The notes under the pieces were generated by a model. It saw only the letters and a list, made by a program, of their open reading frames with translations, had not been told where the DNA came from and made no database searches. From the NCBI RefSeq assembly GCF_000526515.1, contig NZ_JAGF01000001.1:4216001-4280000 (forward strand): 64,000 bases of DNA. The letters run 5' to 3'. The translations under genes were made by a program, and so were the position numbers. This DNA is from Cellulomonas sp. KRMCY2. GTDB taxonomy: Bacteria; Actinomycetota; Actinomycetes; Actinomycetales; Cellulomonadaceae. Positions 1 to 10,074 of the stretch are shown piece after piece. How positions within the stretch are numbered: position 1 is the stretch's first letter; each line of letters begins with the position of its first letter.

Positions 1-1621
1 AGCCCGGCAGGAGCAGGCCGCGCTCCGGGTGCTGCCACCGGACCAGTGCCTCGTGGCCCACGACGTCACCGGTGGCCAGGTCGACGATCGGCTGGTAGTG
101 CAGCACGAGCTGGCCGGCGTCGATCGCCCTGCCGAGCTCGGCCGCCGCCCCGAGCCGCGTCGCTGCGGTCGTCGACATGGACGGCTCGTAGACCTCCGTC
201 CGGCCACGACCCGCCGCCTTGGCCCGGTACAGGGCGGCGTCGGCGGCCGCCAGCACGCCCATCGCCCCACCGGCGAGCAGGGTGTGCTCGGCGACGGCGA
301 TGCCGATGCTCGCCCGCACCGGCAGGCGGCGCCGCTGGGTGCGTACCGGGTCGCGCAGGCCGTTGTGGATCCCCGAAGCGACCTCGAAGACGACCCGGCC
401 GGCGTCGTTGTCCTGGACGATCACGACGAACTCGTCACCACCGAGCCGGGTTGCCAGACCGCGCCCGGCCGTGGCGGCGCGCAGCACGCCCGCGACGTGC
501 ACGAGCACCTCGTCGCCGGCGGGGTGCCCGTACCGGTCGTTGATCTGCTTGAACTCGTCGAGGTCGATCACCAGGACCGCCACCCGGCCGGCGGCGTCGG
601 GCTGCTCGAGCGCGGCCTGCAGCGCCTCCTGCATCATCGCCCGGTTGGCCAGACCGGTCAGCGGGTCGTGCATCGCCCGGTGGGACAGCATCTCGGACTG
701 CATGCGCGACTCGGTGATGTCGCGCACCTGGGCCACGAAGTGGTCCGGCACGCCGTCAGGCGTCCGCACGAGCACGACGTCGAGCACGGCCCACACAGCC
801 TGCCCGTCCGCCCGGCGGTACTGCTTCTCGAGGGTGAACCGGTGGCCCTCGCCGGCCAGCAGCCGCTGGATGTGTGCCCGCTCGGCGGCGCGGTCCTGCG
901 GGTGGGACAGGGCCGACATGTCCCGGCCGATCAGGGTGGCCGGCTCTGCGCCGAGGAGCTCGGCGAACGCCGCGTTGGCCTGCTCGATGCGCCACTGCGG
1001 GTCGGCGAGCACCATGCCGATCGGGGCGTTCTCCATCGCCGCCTGGAACTGCTTCTCCGAGCGGGCAAGGGCCGCGCGGATCTCGCGTGGCCCGGTGACG
1101 TCGGCCAACGCCGTCAGCAGCTCGTGACCGCCGTCGGCGGTCGGGACCGGGCGGGTGCTCACCTGGACCCAGCGCACCGGCGCACCGGTGGCCGGCGCTG
1201 CCCCGACCACGAACGGGACGAGCACGGGTCCGTCGACCATCCGCTCGTCGGGCACCGCGTGCCGCCGGGCGAACACGGCCGCCGACTGGACCTGCTCTCC
1301 GGCGTCGTTGACCCACCGCACCGGCAGCTCGTCGATCGCGCGGCCGACGAGGTCGTTCGGCGCGGCGTCGAGCACCCTGGCCGCGGCGTCGTTGACCGCG
1401 ATGACCCGACCGGCGTTCGAGTGCAGCACGATGCCGTCGCGGCCGGCAGCCATCACCCCGGCGAGCCGCCGCGCCAGCGCGACCGACGCCCCGTGCTGCT
1501 CGGCCAGCACGCGGCTCGCGGACCGCAGCCGGAGCCCCACGACGACCAGGACCACCAGGAGGAGGACCGCCGCAGCGATGGCCAGGTTCGCGGCGCCGGT
1601 CAGTCCCCCTGTCGAGCCCAT
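1..1621 (-). CDS. PAS-PAS-GGDEF-EAL membrane signalling protein (3' end cut by window)
   Basis: Turns over or senses cyclic di-GMP. The 540 visible residues begin with one membrane helix (about 14-32), then two PAS-like sensor domains (about 50-180 and 185-305), a GGDEF domain with an intact GGDEF motif at 394-398, and the start of an EAL domain (HEALVRW at about 523). The EAL catalytic core lies beyond the left edge, so phosphodiesterase activity cannot be judged. No RxxD inhibitory site sits five residues before GGDEF. The ATG at 1621 lies inside the 3' end of ftsK (22-bp overlap in another frame), which suggests translational coupling to ftsK. The function class is clear; the signal and output are unknown. 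Confidence 0.9.
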   Translation of the reverse strand, partial: MGSTGGLTGAANLAIAAAVLLLVVLVVVGLRLRSASRVLAEQHGASVALARRLAGVMAAGRDGIVLHSNAGRVIAVNDAAARVLDAAPNDLVGRAIDELPVRWVNDAGEQVQSAAVFARRHAVPDERMVDGPVLVPFVVGAAPATGAPVRWVQVSTRPVPTADGGHELLTALADVTGPREIRAALARSEKQFQAAMENAPIGMVLADPQWRIEQANAAFAELLGAEPATLIGRDMSALSHPQDRAAERAHIQRLLAGEGHRFTLEKQYRRADGQAVWAVLDVVLVRTPDGVPDHFVAQVRDITESRMQSEMLSHRAMHDPLTGLANRAMMQEALQAALEQPDAAGRVAVLVIDLDEFKQINDRYGHPAGDEVLVHVAGVLRAATAGRGLATRLGGDEFVVIVQDNDAGRVVFEVASGIHNGLRDPVRTQRRRLPVRASIGIAVAEHTLLAGGAMGVLAAADAALYRAKAAGRGRTEVYEPSMSTTAATRLGAAAELGRAIDAGQLVLHYQPIVDLATGDVVGHEALVRWQHPERGLLLPG

Positions 1622-4224
1622 CGCTCACCGTCGGAGTCGTCGTCGTCGCCCTCTGCCTGGTCGAAGACGTCCGGCTCCGGGTCACCGCGCAGCATGGCGA
1701 GCGTCCCGGCCAGGTCGTCGGGCGCGACGAGCACGTCGCGTGCCTTCGACCCCTCGGACGGACCGACGATCTCGCGCGACTCGAGCAGGTCCATCAGCCG
1801 TCCGGCCTTGGCGAAGCCGACGCGCAGCTTGCGCTGCAGCATCGACGTCGAGCCGAACTGGGTCGTCACGACGAGCTCCGCTGCCTGCAGGAGCAGGTCG
1901 AGGTCGTCGCCGATGTCCTCGTCGACCTGCTTGCGCGTGGCGACCACGGCGACGTCGTCGCGGTAGTTCGGCTTGAGCTGCGTCTTGACGTGCGCGACGA
2001 CGGCGTGGATCTCGCTCTCGGTGACCCACGCACCCTGCACGCGCATCGGCTTGGCGGCACCCATCGGCAGGAAGAGCGCGTCACCCTGACCGATCAGCTT
2101 CTCGGCACCTGGCTGGTCGAGCACGACGCGCGAGTCGGTCAGGGAGGACGTCGCGAAGGCGAGCCGGGACGGCACGTTCGCCTTGATCAGCCCGGTGACG
2201 ACGTCGACGCTCGGACGCTGGGTCGCCAGCACGAGGTGGATGCCGGCGGCCCGCGCGAGCTGGGTGATCCGCTGGATCGACGCCTCGACGTCGCGGGGCG
2301 CGACCATCATCAGGTCGGCCAGCTCGTCGACGATGACCAGCAGGTACGGGTACGGCGCGATCTTGCGCTCGCTGCCGGGCAGCGGCTTGACCTTGCCGGA
2401 ACGGACGCCTGCGTTGAAGTCGTCGATGTGCTTGTAGCCGAACATCGCGAGGTCGTCGTAGCGCGACTCCATCTCACGGACGACCCACTCGAGGGCCTCG
2501 GCAGCCTTCTTCGGGTTGGTGATGATCGGGGTGATCAGGTGCGGGATGCCTTCGTAGACCGTCAGCTCGACCCGCTTGGGGTCCACCAGGATCATCCGGA
2601 CCTCGTCCGGCGTCGCGCGCATCAGGATCGAGGCGATCATCGAGTTCACGAAGCTCGACTTGCCCGCGCCGGTCGCACCGGCGACGAGCAGGTGCGGCAT
2701 CTTGGCGAGGTTGGCCACGACGTAGCCGCCCTCGACGTCCTTGCCGACCCCGATCATCATCGGGTGCTCGCTGCGCCGGGCCGCCGACGAGCGCAGCACG
2801 TCACCGAGCGAGACCGTCTCGCGGTCCGCGTTCGGGATCTCGATCCCGATCGCCGACTTGCCCGGGATCGGCGAGAGGATCCGGACGTCGGCGCTGGCGA
2901 CCGCGTAGGAGATGTTGCGGCTCAGCGCGGTGACCCGCTCGACCTTGATCCCTGGGCCGAGCTCGACCTCGTAACGGGTGACCGTCGGACCTCGGCTGAA
3001 GCCGGTGACCTGGGCGTCGACCTCGAAGCTCTCGAGCACGCTGGTCAGCGCCTCCACGACACGGTCGTTCGCGGCCGACCGCACCTTGTGAGGCATCCCC
3101 TTGGCGAGGACCTCCTCGGGCGGCAGCGTGTAGATCACCTCACCGCCGAGCATCGGCTGCTCACCCCGCGGTACGCCGGACGTGCGCGGTGCGGTGAGCT
3201 CCTTGCCGGCGGCCGGCAGGACGGTCGTGGCGACGTCGTCGGTCAGGCCGAGCGCGTCGGCCCCGTCGACGACGACGGCACCCGGGTCGTGCGCGACGGC
3301 CTCGGTCAGGGCTGCTGCCTCGAACGCCTCGTCCCCGGCGAGGGCGCCGATGGCGGGCACCGTCCCGCTGTCGGCCGCCCGCTTGCGGCCGAGGCCCAGG
3401 CGCCCGCGGCCGACGCGGTGTCCGGCCGTCTCCTGCTCCTGCGCGAGGGTCGGCCGGTCGGCGATGCTCGGCTCCTCCGGTTCGGCGTGCCGGCCGCCGG
3501 TGAGCCACAGGTACCCGGCGCGCAGTCGCTGGCCGACCATGTGCACCGGGGTCGCGGTGAGGACGAGCACGCCGAAGATGCCGAGCAGCACCAGGAGCGG
3601 GACGGCGACCCAGGCCGTGACGAGGGTCTCCAGGGGGGTGCCGATCAGGTAGCCGACCACACCGCCGGCCGCGCGGACCGGCCCGAAGCCGTCGCTCGGC
3701 GACGGGAGGTCGTCGGCGATGTGCACGAGCCCGCACACGGTGGCGACGATCGCGCTCAGGCCGATACCCATCCGCCCGTTCGCCTGGACACGGTCGGGGT
3801 GGCGCATCAGGCGGAACGCTGCGGCGAGCAGGAACAGCGGCACGGCGAGGCCGACGACGCCGAACGTCCCGGCGACGACGGCGTGGATGACCTCGCCGGC
3901 GGAGCCGGACAGCGCCCACCACTCACGTGCGGCGACCACGACCGCGAGGCCGACCAGGGTGAAGGCAAGGCCGTCCCGGCGGTGGGCAGGGTCGAGGTCA
4001 CGCGCCCCGCGCCCGATCCGGCGGGCCGTCCCGCCGACCAGGTGGGCGCCGCCCATCCACGCACCACGGACCAGCCGCGCGGGCAGCGAACGGGGCGCCG
4101 GTGCCTTGCTGCTCGACGACCGGTTGCCCGGGCGCGAGGAGCCGCCGCCCCGCGGGGCCGCGGAGCGTGCGGACGCGTTGCGCCCCGTCGCGGCTGACCG
4201 GGGAGCGGACGTGCGGGTCGCCAT
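1600..4224 (-). CDS. ftsK: DNA translocase FtsK/SpoIIIE
   Basis: Septal DNA pump that clears chromosomes from the division site and promotes dimer resolution. The 874-residue protein has a basic Ser/Ala/Arg-rich start, a block of four hydrophobic membrane segments, a charged linker, the RecA-like motor with Walker A (GATGAGKSS) and Walker B ([13 protein letters not shown]), and a C-terminal winged-helix gamma domain ([18 protein letters not shown]) that reads KOPS-type polarity sequences. An ATG at 4224 is preferred over the in-frame ATG at 4341 because a TACGTT -10-like hexamer sits exactly 12 nt upstream, and the 39 extra residues look like non-coding composition. The 3' end overlaps the GGDEF/EAL gene. 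Confidence 0.97.
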   Translation of the reverse strand: MATRTSAPRSAATGRNASARSAAPRGGGSSRPGNRSSSSKAPAPRSLPARLVRGAWMGGAHLVGGTARRIGRGARDLDPAHRRDGLAFTLVGLAVVVAAREWWALSGSAGEVIHAVVAGTFGVVGLAVPLFLLAAAFRLMRHPDRVQANGRMGIGLSAIVATVCGLVHIADDLPSPSDGFGPVRAAGGVVGYLIGTPLETLVTAWVAVPLLVLLGIFGVLVLTATPVHMVGQRLRAGYLWLTGGRHAEPEEPSIADRPTLAQEQETAGHRVGRGRLGLGRKRAADSGTVPAIGALAGDEAFEAAALTEAVAHDPGAVVVDGADALGLTDDVATTVLPAAGKELTAPRTSGVPRGEQPMLGGEVIYTLPPEEVLAKGMPHKVRSAANDRVVEALTSVLESFEVDAQVTGFSRGPTVTRYEVELGPGIKVERVTALSRNISYAVASADVRILSPIPGKSAIGIEIPNADRETVSLGDVLRSSAARRSEHPMMIGVGKDVEGGYVVANLAKMPHLLVAGATGAGKSSFVNSMIASILMRATPDEVRMILVDPKRVELTVYEGIPHLITPIITNPKKAAEALEWVVREMESRYDDLAMFGYKHIDDFNAGVRSGKVKPLPGSERKIAPYPYLLVIVDELADLMMVAPRDVEASIQRITQLARAAGIHLVLATQRPSVDVVTGLIKANVPSRLAFATSSLTDSRVVLDQPGAEKLIGQGDALFLPMGAAKPMRVQGAWVTESEIHAVVAHVKTQLKPNYRDDVAVVATRKQVDEDIGDDLDLLLQAAELVVTTQFGSTSMLQRKLRVGFAKAGRLMDLLESREIVGPSEGSKARDVLVAPDDLAGTLAMLRGDPEPDVFDQAEGDDDDSDGERWARQGD

Positions 4225-4230
4225 GCTGCC

Positions 4231-4236
4231 AACGTA
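4231..4236 (-). promoter_or_regulatory. -10-like hexamer for leaderless ftsK
   Basis: TACGTT on the minus strand, six nt before the ATG at 4224. This would place transcription initiation at or next to the start codon. It is inferred from position; no good -35 is visible. Confidence 0.5.
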
Positions 4237-4392
4237 CCTGTGCTCTCCGGCGTGTCCGCGCAGGCGCGACCTGCCCGTGTCGTCCGGTGCAGCCGTCGGC
4301 AGCGGTGAACCAGCCGGGCGGCCACCCGTTCCGAGCTCCACCCGGTCACCCCCCGACGAGCGGTCCGGCCCCGGTTCGCAGCGTGAACAGCG

Positions 4393-4412
4393 TTACAGAA
4401 CACTGTCCGTAA
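4393..4412. promoter_or_regulatory. Candidate TetR operator (imperfect palindrome)
   Basis: TTACAGA and TCCGTAA half-sites flank a 6-bp centre, giving a 20-bp imperfect palindrome in an otherwise G/C-rich gap. It lies 14 bp before the tetR -10 hexamer, over the expected -35 region, so binding would repress tetR itself and probably the exporter that follows. It is also upstream of the divergent ftsK. Confidence 0.6.
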
Positions 4413-4426
4413 ACCTTCGTCAACCC

Positions 4427-4432
4427 TAGGAT
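4427..4432 (+). promoter_or_regulatory. -10-like hexamer for leaderless tetR
   Basis: TAGGAT with six nt to the GTG at 4439, the same geometry as at ftsK, thyA and gabT. No Shine-Dalgarno sequence precedes this GTG. Confidence 0.5.
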
Positions 4433-4438
4433 GATGGC

Positions 4439-5035
4439 GTGCCCCGCCCTCGCCTGCACGACGACGCCCTCGGCGCCCGCCTGCTCGAGATCGCCTCCCA
4501 GGTCATCTCGGTGTCCGGAGCGGCCGGGCTCACCGTGCGCGACGTCGCACACCGGGCCGGTACGTCGACCTCGGCCGTCTACGCCCTGTTCGGCAGCCGC
4601 GACGCCCTCGTCGCGGCCGTCGGCGACGAGGCGTTCCGGCGGTTCGCCGCGCACCTCGGCGCGGTGCCCCGGACCGGCGACCCACGGGCTGACCTCCTCG
4701 CCCTCGGTGCCGCGTACCGCGCGAGCGCCGTCGGCGACCCGCACCTCTACCGCGTCATGTTCGAGGTCTCAGGCACCGACGCCCGGGGGGACGACGACAC
4801 CCCGGCGATCGCCCGACCGACGTTCACCGTGCTGCGTGACGCCGTGCTGCGCGTCCTGGTCGACGCAGGACTCGACCGGAGCGAGGCCGACGCCGACGCG
4901 CTCGAACAGGCGCTGGTGCTGTGGGCCCTCGTGCACGGGCTGGTCGGGCTCGAGCTCGGCGGACTGGTCCCGGGTGACGACGCAGACCGCGCGGAACGTT
5001 ACGCGCGCGCCCTCGGCACGGCCGGCACGGCCTGA
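4439..5035 (+). CDS. TetR/AcrR-family transcriptional regulator
   Basis: A 198-residue one-component repressor. The N-terminal TetR helix-turn-helix spans about residues 15-60 (AAGLTVRDVAHRAGTSTSAV followed by YALFGSRDALVAAV), followed by a TetR C-terminal ligand domain of the TetR_C_33-like type. The GTG start at 4439 is supported by the TAGGAT hexamer 12 nt upstream. A palindromic operator candidate lies just before it. The next gene, 61 nt downstream on the same strand, is a DMT/EamA transporter, so the likely job is ligand-responsive control of that exporter and of itself. The ligand is not predictable from sequence. Confidence 0.9.
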   Translation: MPRPRLHDDALGARLLEIASQVISVSGAAGLTVRDVAHRAGTSTSAVYALFGSRDALVAAVGDEAFRRFAAHLGAVPRTGDPRADLLALGAAYRASAVGDPHLYRVMFEVSGTDARGDDDTPAIARPTFTVLRDAVLRVLVDAGLDRSEADADALEQALVLWALVHGLVGLELGGLVPGDDADRAERYARALGTAGTA

Positions 5036-5096
5036 TGGCCGCACCGTGGTCCGTGTCGGACGGCGGTGCGAGGCTCGGCACGAGGAGGTGAGGGCC

Positions 5097-6047
5097 GTGA
5101 CCCGCAGAGGATGGCTGCTGCTCGCCGCGCTCGGCGTCATCTGGGGCATCCCGTACCTCCTGATCAAGGTCGCCGTGGCCGAGGTCTCGCCCGCGACGGT
5201 CGTCCTGGCACGCACGGCGATCGGCGCGGCCGTTCTCCTGCCGTTCGCCCTGCGCGGGGCGGGGTTCGCGGCCCTGCGCGGTCGATGGCCCGCCGTCCTG
5301 CTGTTCGCCGGGCTCGAGATCGTCGGCCCGTGGCTGCTCTTCTCCGACGCCGAGCAGACGATCGCGAGCTCCACGACCGGGTTGCTGGTCGCGACCGTAC
5401 CCGTCCTCGCCGTGCTGGTGGGGCGCCTCGTCGGTGACCGGCAACCGGTCCGTGCGGTGCGCTGGGCAGGACTCCTGATCGGGCTCGGCGGTGTGGCTGT
5501 CCTCACCGGACCGGGCCTGACCGACGGCCACGCGTGGGCCGTGATCGAGGTGCTCCTCGGCGCGCTGGGCTACGCGATCGCTCCGGTCGTGGCCGAGCGC
5601 GCCCTGCAGGGAGTCCCGGCGTCCGTCCTGACGACGGCCTGCCTCGGCGTCGCGGCCCTGGTCTACGGGCCGGTCGTCGCGTTCTCCGGGCCGGCTCCGA
5701 CGGTCAGCCCGGCCGCGGTCGCCGCCCTCGCCACGCTGGGCCTGGTCTGCACGGCGTTGGCCTTCGTGCTCTTCTTCCGGCTCATCTCCGAGGTCGGCGG
5801 ACCCCGCTCGACCCTTGTCGCGTACCTCAACCCGGTCGTGGCGGTGACCCTGGGCGCCGCGGTGCTGCAGGAGCCGCTGGGACTGGGCGTCGCTGTCGCG
5901 ACCCTGCTGATCGTCGGCGGGTCCGCCGCGGCGTCCCTGCCGACGACGCGCGTCGCGGAGCCGGCGCTCGGGGCGGGCGCTCCCGGCGGGCGGGCACCCG
6001 TGCCCGCCCGGAGCCCGACGTTCAGGCCTCGACGACGACCGGGATGA
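5097..6047 (+). CDS. DMT-superfamily (EamA) transporter
   Basis: A 316-residue inner-membrane protein with about ten hydrophobic helices arranged as two EamA repeats (first from about residue 5, second from about 150), ending in a Gly/Arg/Pro-rich cytoplasmic tail. Such proteins usually export amino acids or other small metabolites; the substrate here is unknown. GTG at 5097 is chosen because a strong GAGGAGGTGAGG ribosome site ends a few nt upstream; the reading frame is open further upstream but that part lies inside tetR. The last 26 bp overlap the convergent rnj gene, so the two mRNAs have complementary 3' ends. Confidence 0.88.
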   Translation: MTRRGWLLLAALGVIWGIPYLLIKVAVAEVSPATVVLARTAIGAAVLLPFALRGAGFAALRGRWPAVLLFAGLEIVGPWLLFSDAEQTIASSTTGLLVATVPVLAVLVGRLVGDRQPVRAVRWAGLLIGLGGVAVLTGPGLTDGHAWAVIEVLLGALGYAIAPVVAERALQGVPASVLTTACLGVAALVYGPVVAFSGPAPTVSPAAVAALATLGLVCTALAFVLFFRLISEVGGPRSTLVAYLNPVVAVTLGAAVLQEPLGLGVAVATLLIVGGSAAASLPTTRVAEPALGAGAPGGRAPVPARSPTFRPRRRPG

Positions 6048-7707
6048 TCATCGGTCGGCGCCGCAGCCGACCGGAGACCCACCGACCGACCAGGCGGCGC
6101 ACGATCTGCTGCAGCTGGTAGGTGTCGACGTTCCCACCCATCGCCGCGTCCTCGAGCGCGGCGACCAGCTCGGGCTGGATCGACTCGAAGACGGCGTCGT
6201 CCTCGGCGAAACCACGCGCGTGGATCTGCGGGCCGGCGATCACCTTGCCGGTCGCCGAGTCCACCACGACGAAGATCGAGATGAACCCCTCCTCACCGAG
6301 GATGCGGCGGTCCTTGAGCTCGGCGTCGGTGATCGTCCCGACGCTGGAGCCGTCGACGTAGACGTACCCGCACGGAACGGCACCGACGACCCGCGCCACG
6401 CCGTGAGCCAGGTCGACGACGACCCCGTCCTCGGCCACGATCACGCGGTCCGCCGGGATGCCGGTCCGGACCGCGATCGCTGCGTTGGCCACCAGGTGCC
6501 GCACCTCGCCGTGCACCGGCATCACGTTGCGCGGTCGCAGGATGTTGTAGCAGTACATGAGCTCGCCCGCGCTGGCATGCCCCGAGACGTGCACGCGCGC
6601 ATTGCCCTGGTGGACGACCGTCGCACCGAGGCGCATCAGACCGTTGATCACCCGGAACACCGCGTTCTCGTTGCCGGGGATCAGCGAGGAGGCGAGCACG
6701 ACCGTGTCACCTCGTCCGACCCGCACCCGGTGGTCGAGGTTGGCCATCCGCGACAGGGCAGCCATCGGCTCACCCTGCGAGCCGGTGCACATCAGCACGA
6801 CCTCGTGCGCCGGCAGGGCGTCGACGGCGCGGGCGTCGACCAGGACGTCGTCGGGCACCGTGAGGTAGCCGAGCTCCGCGGCGATCGTCATGTTGCGGAC
6901 CATGGACCGGCCGACGAGCGCGACCCGCCGACCGTGCGCATGGGCCGCGTCGAGCACCTGTTGGACCCGGTGCACGTGCGACGCGAACGACGCGACGATC
7001 ACCCGCTGCTCGGCGTTGGCGAAGATCCCGTCGAGCACCGGGCCGATCTCACGCTCGTGCGTCGTGAAGCCCGGGACCTCGGCGTTCGTCGAGTCGACCA
7101 TGAACAGGTCGACGCCCGCCTCGCCGAGCCGCGCGAAGGCCCGCAGGTCGGTGACCCGGCCGTCCAGCGGGAGCTGGTCCATCTTGAAGTCGCCGGTGTG
7201 CAGCACGGTCCCGGCCGGGGTGCGGACAGCGACCGCCAGCGCGTCGGGGATCGAGTGGTTCACCGCGACGAACTCGCACTCGAACGTGCCGAACCGTTCG
7301 ATCTGCCCCGCCTCGACGACGAGGCTCAGCGGGGTGATCCGGTGCTCCTTGAGCTTGGCCTCCACGAAGGCGAGCGTCAGCAGCGAACCGATCAGCGGGA
7401 TGTCCGGCCGCATCCGCAGCAGGTAGGGGACCGCGCCGATGTGGTCCTCGTGACCGTGCGTCAGGATCAGGGCGTCGACGTCGTCCAGTCGGTCGGCGAT
7501 GTAGTCGAAGTCCGGCAGGATCAGGTCGACGCCGGGCTGGTGGTCCTCCGGGAAGAGCACCCCGCAGTCGATGATCAGCAGCCGGCCCTCGTGCTCGAGC
7601 ACTGCCATGTTGCGGCCGATCTCGCCGAGGCCGCCGAGCGCGACGATCCGCAGCGTGCCGGGGGCGAGCTCCGGCGGCAGCTCGAGATCGGGGTGCGGGT
7701 GCGACAT
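6022..7707 (-). CDS. rnj: Ribonuclease J
   Basis: Metallo-beta-lactamase/beta-CASP ribonuclease (561 residues) with endo- and 5'-to-3' exonuclease activity in mRNA decay and rRNA processing. The zinc motif HGHEDH is at residues 84-89, further metal ligands occur in VNHSIPDALAV and HTGDFKMD, and the beta-CASP region and C-terminal domain follow (GHASAGELMYCYNILRPRNV). Length matches actinobacterial RNase J. The ATG overlaps the dapA stop by one base (TGATG), giving translational coupling. dapA-rnj adjacency is a common actinobacterial arrangement. The 3' end converges on the DMT transporter. Confidence 0.97.
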   Translation of the reverse strand: MSHPHPDLELPPELAPGTLRIVALGGLGEIGRNMAVLEHEGRLLIIDCGVLFPEDHQPGVDLILPDFDYIADRLDDVDALILTHGHEDHIGAVPYLLRMRPDIPLIGSLLTLAFVEAKLKEHRITPLSLVVEAGQIERFGTFECEFVAVNHSIPDALAVAVRTPAGTVLHTGDFKMDQLPLDGRVTDLRAFARLGEAGVDLFMVDSTNAEVPGFTTHEREIGPVLDGIFANAEQRVIVASFASHVHRVQQVLDAAHAHGRRVALVGRSMVRNMTIAAELGYLTVPDDVLVDARAVDALPAHEVVLMCTGSQGEPMAALSRMANLDHRVRVGRGDTVVLASSLIPGNENAVFRVINGLMRLGATVVHQGNARVHVSGHASAGELMYCYNILRPRNVMPVHGEVRHLVANAAIAVRTGIPADRVIVAEDGVVVDLAHGVARVVGAVPCGYVYVDGSSVGTITDAELKDRRILGEEGFISIFVVVDSATGKVIAGPQIHARGFAEDDAVFESIQPELVAALEDAAMGGNVDTYQLQQIVRRLVGRWVSGRLRRRPMIIPVVVEA

Positions 7708-8621
7708 CAGGCCTCCGTCGGCGCCAGCAGCCCGACCGCCACGAGCGCCGCGCGGACCTCGGCGACCTCGCGGTCGTCCGCGGCGGCGTGCGGCAGGCGC
7801 ATCGTCGCCCCGGGGATGAGCCCGAGCAGGGCGAGCGTCAGCTTCGACCGCAGGGCGCCGTTCCCGCTGCCGCAGATCAGGTCGATCACCGGCAGCACGG
7901 ACAGGAACGTCGCGCGGGCGCCCGCCGTGTCCCCCGCGTCGAACGCCCTGATCACCGCGGCGAGCTGGTTGCCGACCAGGTGCCCCGCCATGCTCACCAG
8001 ACCGACGGCGCCCACCGAGAGGAACGGCAGCAGCTGCCCGTCGTCCCCCGCGTAGTAGGCGAGGCCGGTGCGCTCGATGGCACGCAGCGCGCCCTGCGCG
8101 TCACCCGTCGCGTCCTTGACCGCCACGATCCGCTGGTGGCCCGCGAGCCGCTCGAGGGTGTCCAGCGAGTACCGCACGACCGTGCGTCCGGGGACGTCGT
8201 AGAGCATCACCGGCAGCTCGGTCGCATCGGCGACGGCGACCGTGTGCTGGTAGATGCCCTCCTGCGAGGGCCGCGAGTAGTACGGCGAGACCACGAGCAG
8301 TCCCTGGGCGCCGGCCTCGGCCGCCTGCTCGGCCATCCGTACCGCGTGCAGCGTGTCGTTCGAGCCGGCACCGGCCAGCACCACCGCACGGTCGCCGACC
8401 GCCTCGACCACGGCGCGGATCACGTCGGACTTCTCCGGTGCGTGGGTGGTCGGCGCCTCCCCCGTCGTCCCGTTCAGCACGATGCCGTCGTGACCATGGT
8501 CCACCAGGTGCGTGGCGAGCCGCGCCGCGGCAGCGACATCGACCGAGCCGTCGGCGGCCATCGGCGTGACCATCGCGGTGAGCAGGGACCCGAACGGACG
8601 AGCGGACGTCGTGAGCGGCAT
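7707..8621 (-). CDS. dapA: 4-hydroxy-tetrahydrodipicolinate synthase
   Basis: Condenses pyruvate with aspartate semialdehyde, the first committed step to diaminopimelate and lysine. The 304-residue TIM-barrel protein shows GTTGEAPTT near residue 50, the catalytic tyrosine in MLYDVPGRT and the Schiff-base lysine in VAVKDATGD. ATG at 8621 (MPLTTSARPFGSLL) is chosen over the in-frame ATG at 8711, since the longer form would run 90 nt into folA. A TAGTTT hexamer ends seven nt before this ATG and could be an internal promoter. It sits ten nt downstream of folA and is coupled to rnj. Confidence 0.96.
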   Translation of the reverse strand: MPLTTSARPFGSLLTAMVTPMAADGSVDVAAAARLATHLVDHGHDGIVLNGTTGEAPTTHAPEKSDVIRAVVEAVGDRAVVLAGAGSNDTLHAVRMAEQAAEAGAQGLLVVSPYYSRPSQEGIYQHTVAVADATELPVMLYDVPGRTVVRYSLDTLERLAGHQRIVAVKDATGDAQGALRAIERTGLAYYAGDDGQLLPFLSVGAVGLVSMAGHLVGNQLAAVIRAFDAGDTAGARATFLSVLPVIDLICGSGNGALRSKLTLALLGLIPGATMRLPHAAADDREVAEVRAALVAVGLLAPTEA

Positions 8622-8631
8622 GGCCGACAAA

Positions 8632-9207
8632 CTACCGCTCGGCGGGGTCGTCGCGCCGACGCGTCCGACCGCCGACGCGGCCGGTCGCGGGATCGTCGAC
8701 GAGGTCGCCACCGGGCTCCCTGCGAAGGCTCAGGAAGCGGTACCGCAGTCCCGTCGTCGACGTCGCCCAGCCCTCCTGCGGGTCTCGGGCCACCAGCACC
8801 CAGCCGGGATCGAGCAGCGGCGCGGGCGTGCCGGCACCGACGACGACGTCGATCTCGGTGAGCTCGAGCCGGTCGGCCGCCGGGACGAAGGCGTCGAACA
8901 CCTGCGCCCCGCCGATCACCCAGGCGTCGCGGCCGGCCACCAGCGCGAGAGCCGAGGCGACGTCGGGCACGACGTCGGCACCGGCCAGGACGAGGCCGGC
9001 CCGACGGCTGAGCACGATGTTGTGCCGTCCGGGCAGCGGACGGAACCGCTCCGGCAGCGAGTCCCAGGTCGTGCGGCCCATGACCACCGGGAAGCCGTTG
9101 GTCAGCTCACGGAAGTGGGCCATGTCCTCCGGGACGTGCCAGGGCAGGGCGCCGTCGACACCGATGCACCGATCGGCCGACTGGGCGTACACCAGCGAGA
9201 TGCTCAT
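8632..9207 (-). CDS. folA: Dihydrofolate reductase
   Basis: Reduces dihydrofolate to tetrahydrofolate with NADPH, regenerating the cofactor spent by ThyA directly upstream. The 191-residue protein has the family order: IGVDGALPWHVPEDMAHFRE with the active-site acidic residue, VVMGRTTWDSLPERFRPLPG, and WVIGGAQVFDAF. The C-terminal 25 or so residues (Arg/Asp/Gly-rich) extend past the usual fold. GAGGAG lies about 10 nt before the ATG. The gap to the thyA stop is 14 nt, so thyA-folA-dapA-rnj reads as one operon. Confidence 0.95.
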   Translation of the reverse strand: MSISLVYAQSADRCIGVDGALPWHVPEDMAHFRELTNGFPVVMGRTTWDSLPERFRPLPGRHNIVLSRRAGLVLAGADVVPDVASALALVAGRDAWVIGGAQVFDAFVPAADRLELTEIDVVVGAGTPAPLLDPGWVLVARDPQEGWATSTTGLRYRFLSLRREPGGDLVDDPATGRVGGRTRRRDDPAER

Positions 9208-9221
9208 GGGTGCAGCGCTCC

Positions 9222-10028
9222 TCAGACGGCGATCGGCGCCTTGATGGCCGGGTGGTGCTGGTACCCGACCACCTCGAGGTCCTCATAGGTGTAGTCGAAG
9301 ATCGAGGCAGCCGGGCGCAGGCGCAGCTCGGGGAACGGGTACGGCTCGCGGCTCAGCTGCTCGCGGACCTGCTCGGTGTGGTTGTCGTAGATGTGGCAGT
9401 CGCCGCCGGTCCAGATGAAGTCGCCCGCCTCGAGGCCGGTCTGCTGGGCGACCATGTGGGTGAGCAGCGCATAGGAGGCGATGTTGAACGGGACACCGAG
9501 GAACAGGTCGGCGCTGCGCTGGTACAGCTGGCAGGACAGCCGTCCGTCGGCGACGTAGAACTGGAAGAACGCGTGGCACGGAGCGAGGGCCATCGCGGGG
9601 ATCTGCGCGACGTTCCAGGCCGAGACGATGTGCCGGCGCGAGTCGGGGTCCCGCGCGATGCCCTCGACGAGCTGGGCGATCTGGTCGACGTGCCCGCCGT
9701 CCGGCGTCGGCCAGGAACGCCACTGCACGCCGTAGACCGGGCCGAGCTCGCCGTCGGCGTCGGCCCACTCGTCCCAGATCGTGACGCCGTGCTCCTGCAG
9801 CCAGGCGACGTTCGACTCACCTCGGAGGAACCACAGGAGCTCGTAGGCGATCGACCTCAGGTGCACCCGCTTGGTCGTGACCAGCGGGAAGCCCGCGCTC
9901 AGGTCGAAGCGCATCTGGTGACCGAAGACGCTGCGGGTCCCCGTCCCGGTGCGATCCGCCTTGGCGACGCCCTCCTCGAGCACACGGCGCAGGAGGTCCT
10001 CGTACTGGGTGCTCACCGGTCCCGACAT
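9222..10028 (-). CDS. thyA: Thymidylate synthase
   Basis: Methylates dUMP to dTMP using methylene-tetrahydrofolate. The 268-residue protein has the catalytic cysteine in [12 protein letters not shown], the folate/dUMP segment [20 protein letters not shown] and the conserved C-terminal APIAV. ATG at 10028 ([13 protein letters not shown]) is preferred to the in-frame ATG at 10076 because TACGAT lies exactly 12 nt upstream. It heads the thyA-folA-dapA-rnj run and is divergent from gabD, with only 46 nt between start codons. Confidence 0.97.
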   Translation of the reverse strand: MSGPVSTQYEDLLRRVLEEGVAKADRTGTGTRSVFGHQMRFDLSAGFPLVTTKRVHLRSIAYELLWFLRGESNVAWLQEHGVTIWDEWADADGELGPVYGVQWRSWPTPDGGHVDQIAQLVEGIARDPDSRRHIVSAWNVAQIPAMALAPCHAFFQFYVADGRLSCQLYQRSADLFLGVPFNIASYALLTHMVAQQTGLEAGDFIWTGGDCHIYDNHTEQVREQLSREPYPFPELRLRPAASIFDYTYEDLEVVGYQHHPAIKAPIAV

Positions 10029-10034
10029 GGCGCC

Positions 10035-10040
10035 ATCGTA
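10035..10040 (-). promoter_or_regulatory. -10-like hexamer for leaderless thyA
   Basis: TACGAT on the minus strand with six nt (ggcgcc in minus sense) to the ATG at 10028. Likely drives the thyA operon as a leaderless message. Confidence 0.5.
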
Positions 10041-10074
10041 GAGGCCAGGGCCCGGCCTGGGTTCATACTGACGC

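Noticed and set aside
1990-4197. Plus-strand open frame of 735 codons opposite ftsK
   Set aside because: High GC keeps opposite-strand frames open. The translation is His/Arg/Asp/Gly-rich with no domain, while ftsK on the other strand has full motifs.
4225-4341. Longer FtsK starting at 4341
   Set aside because: No ribosome site, unlikely composition, and a -10-like hexamer fits the ATG at 4224.
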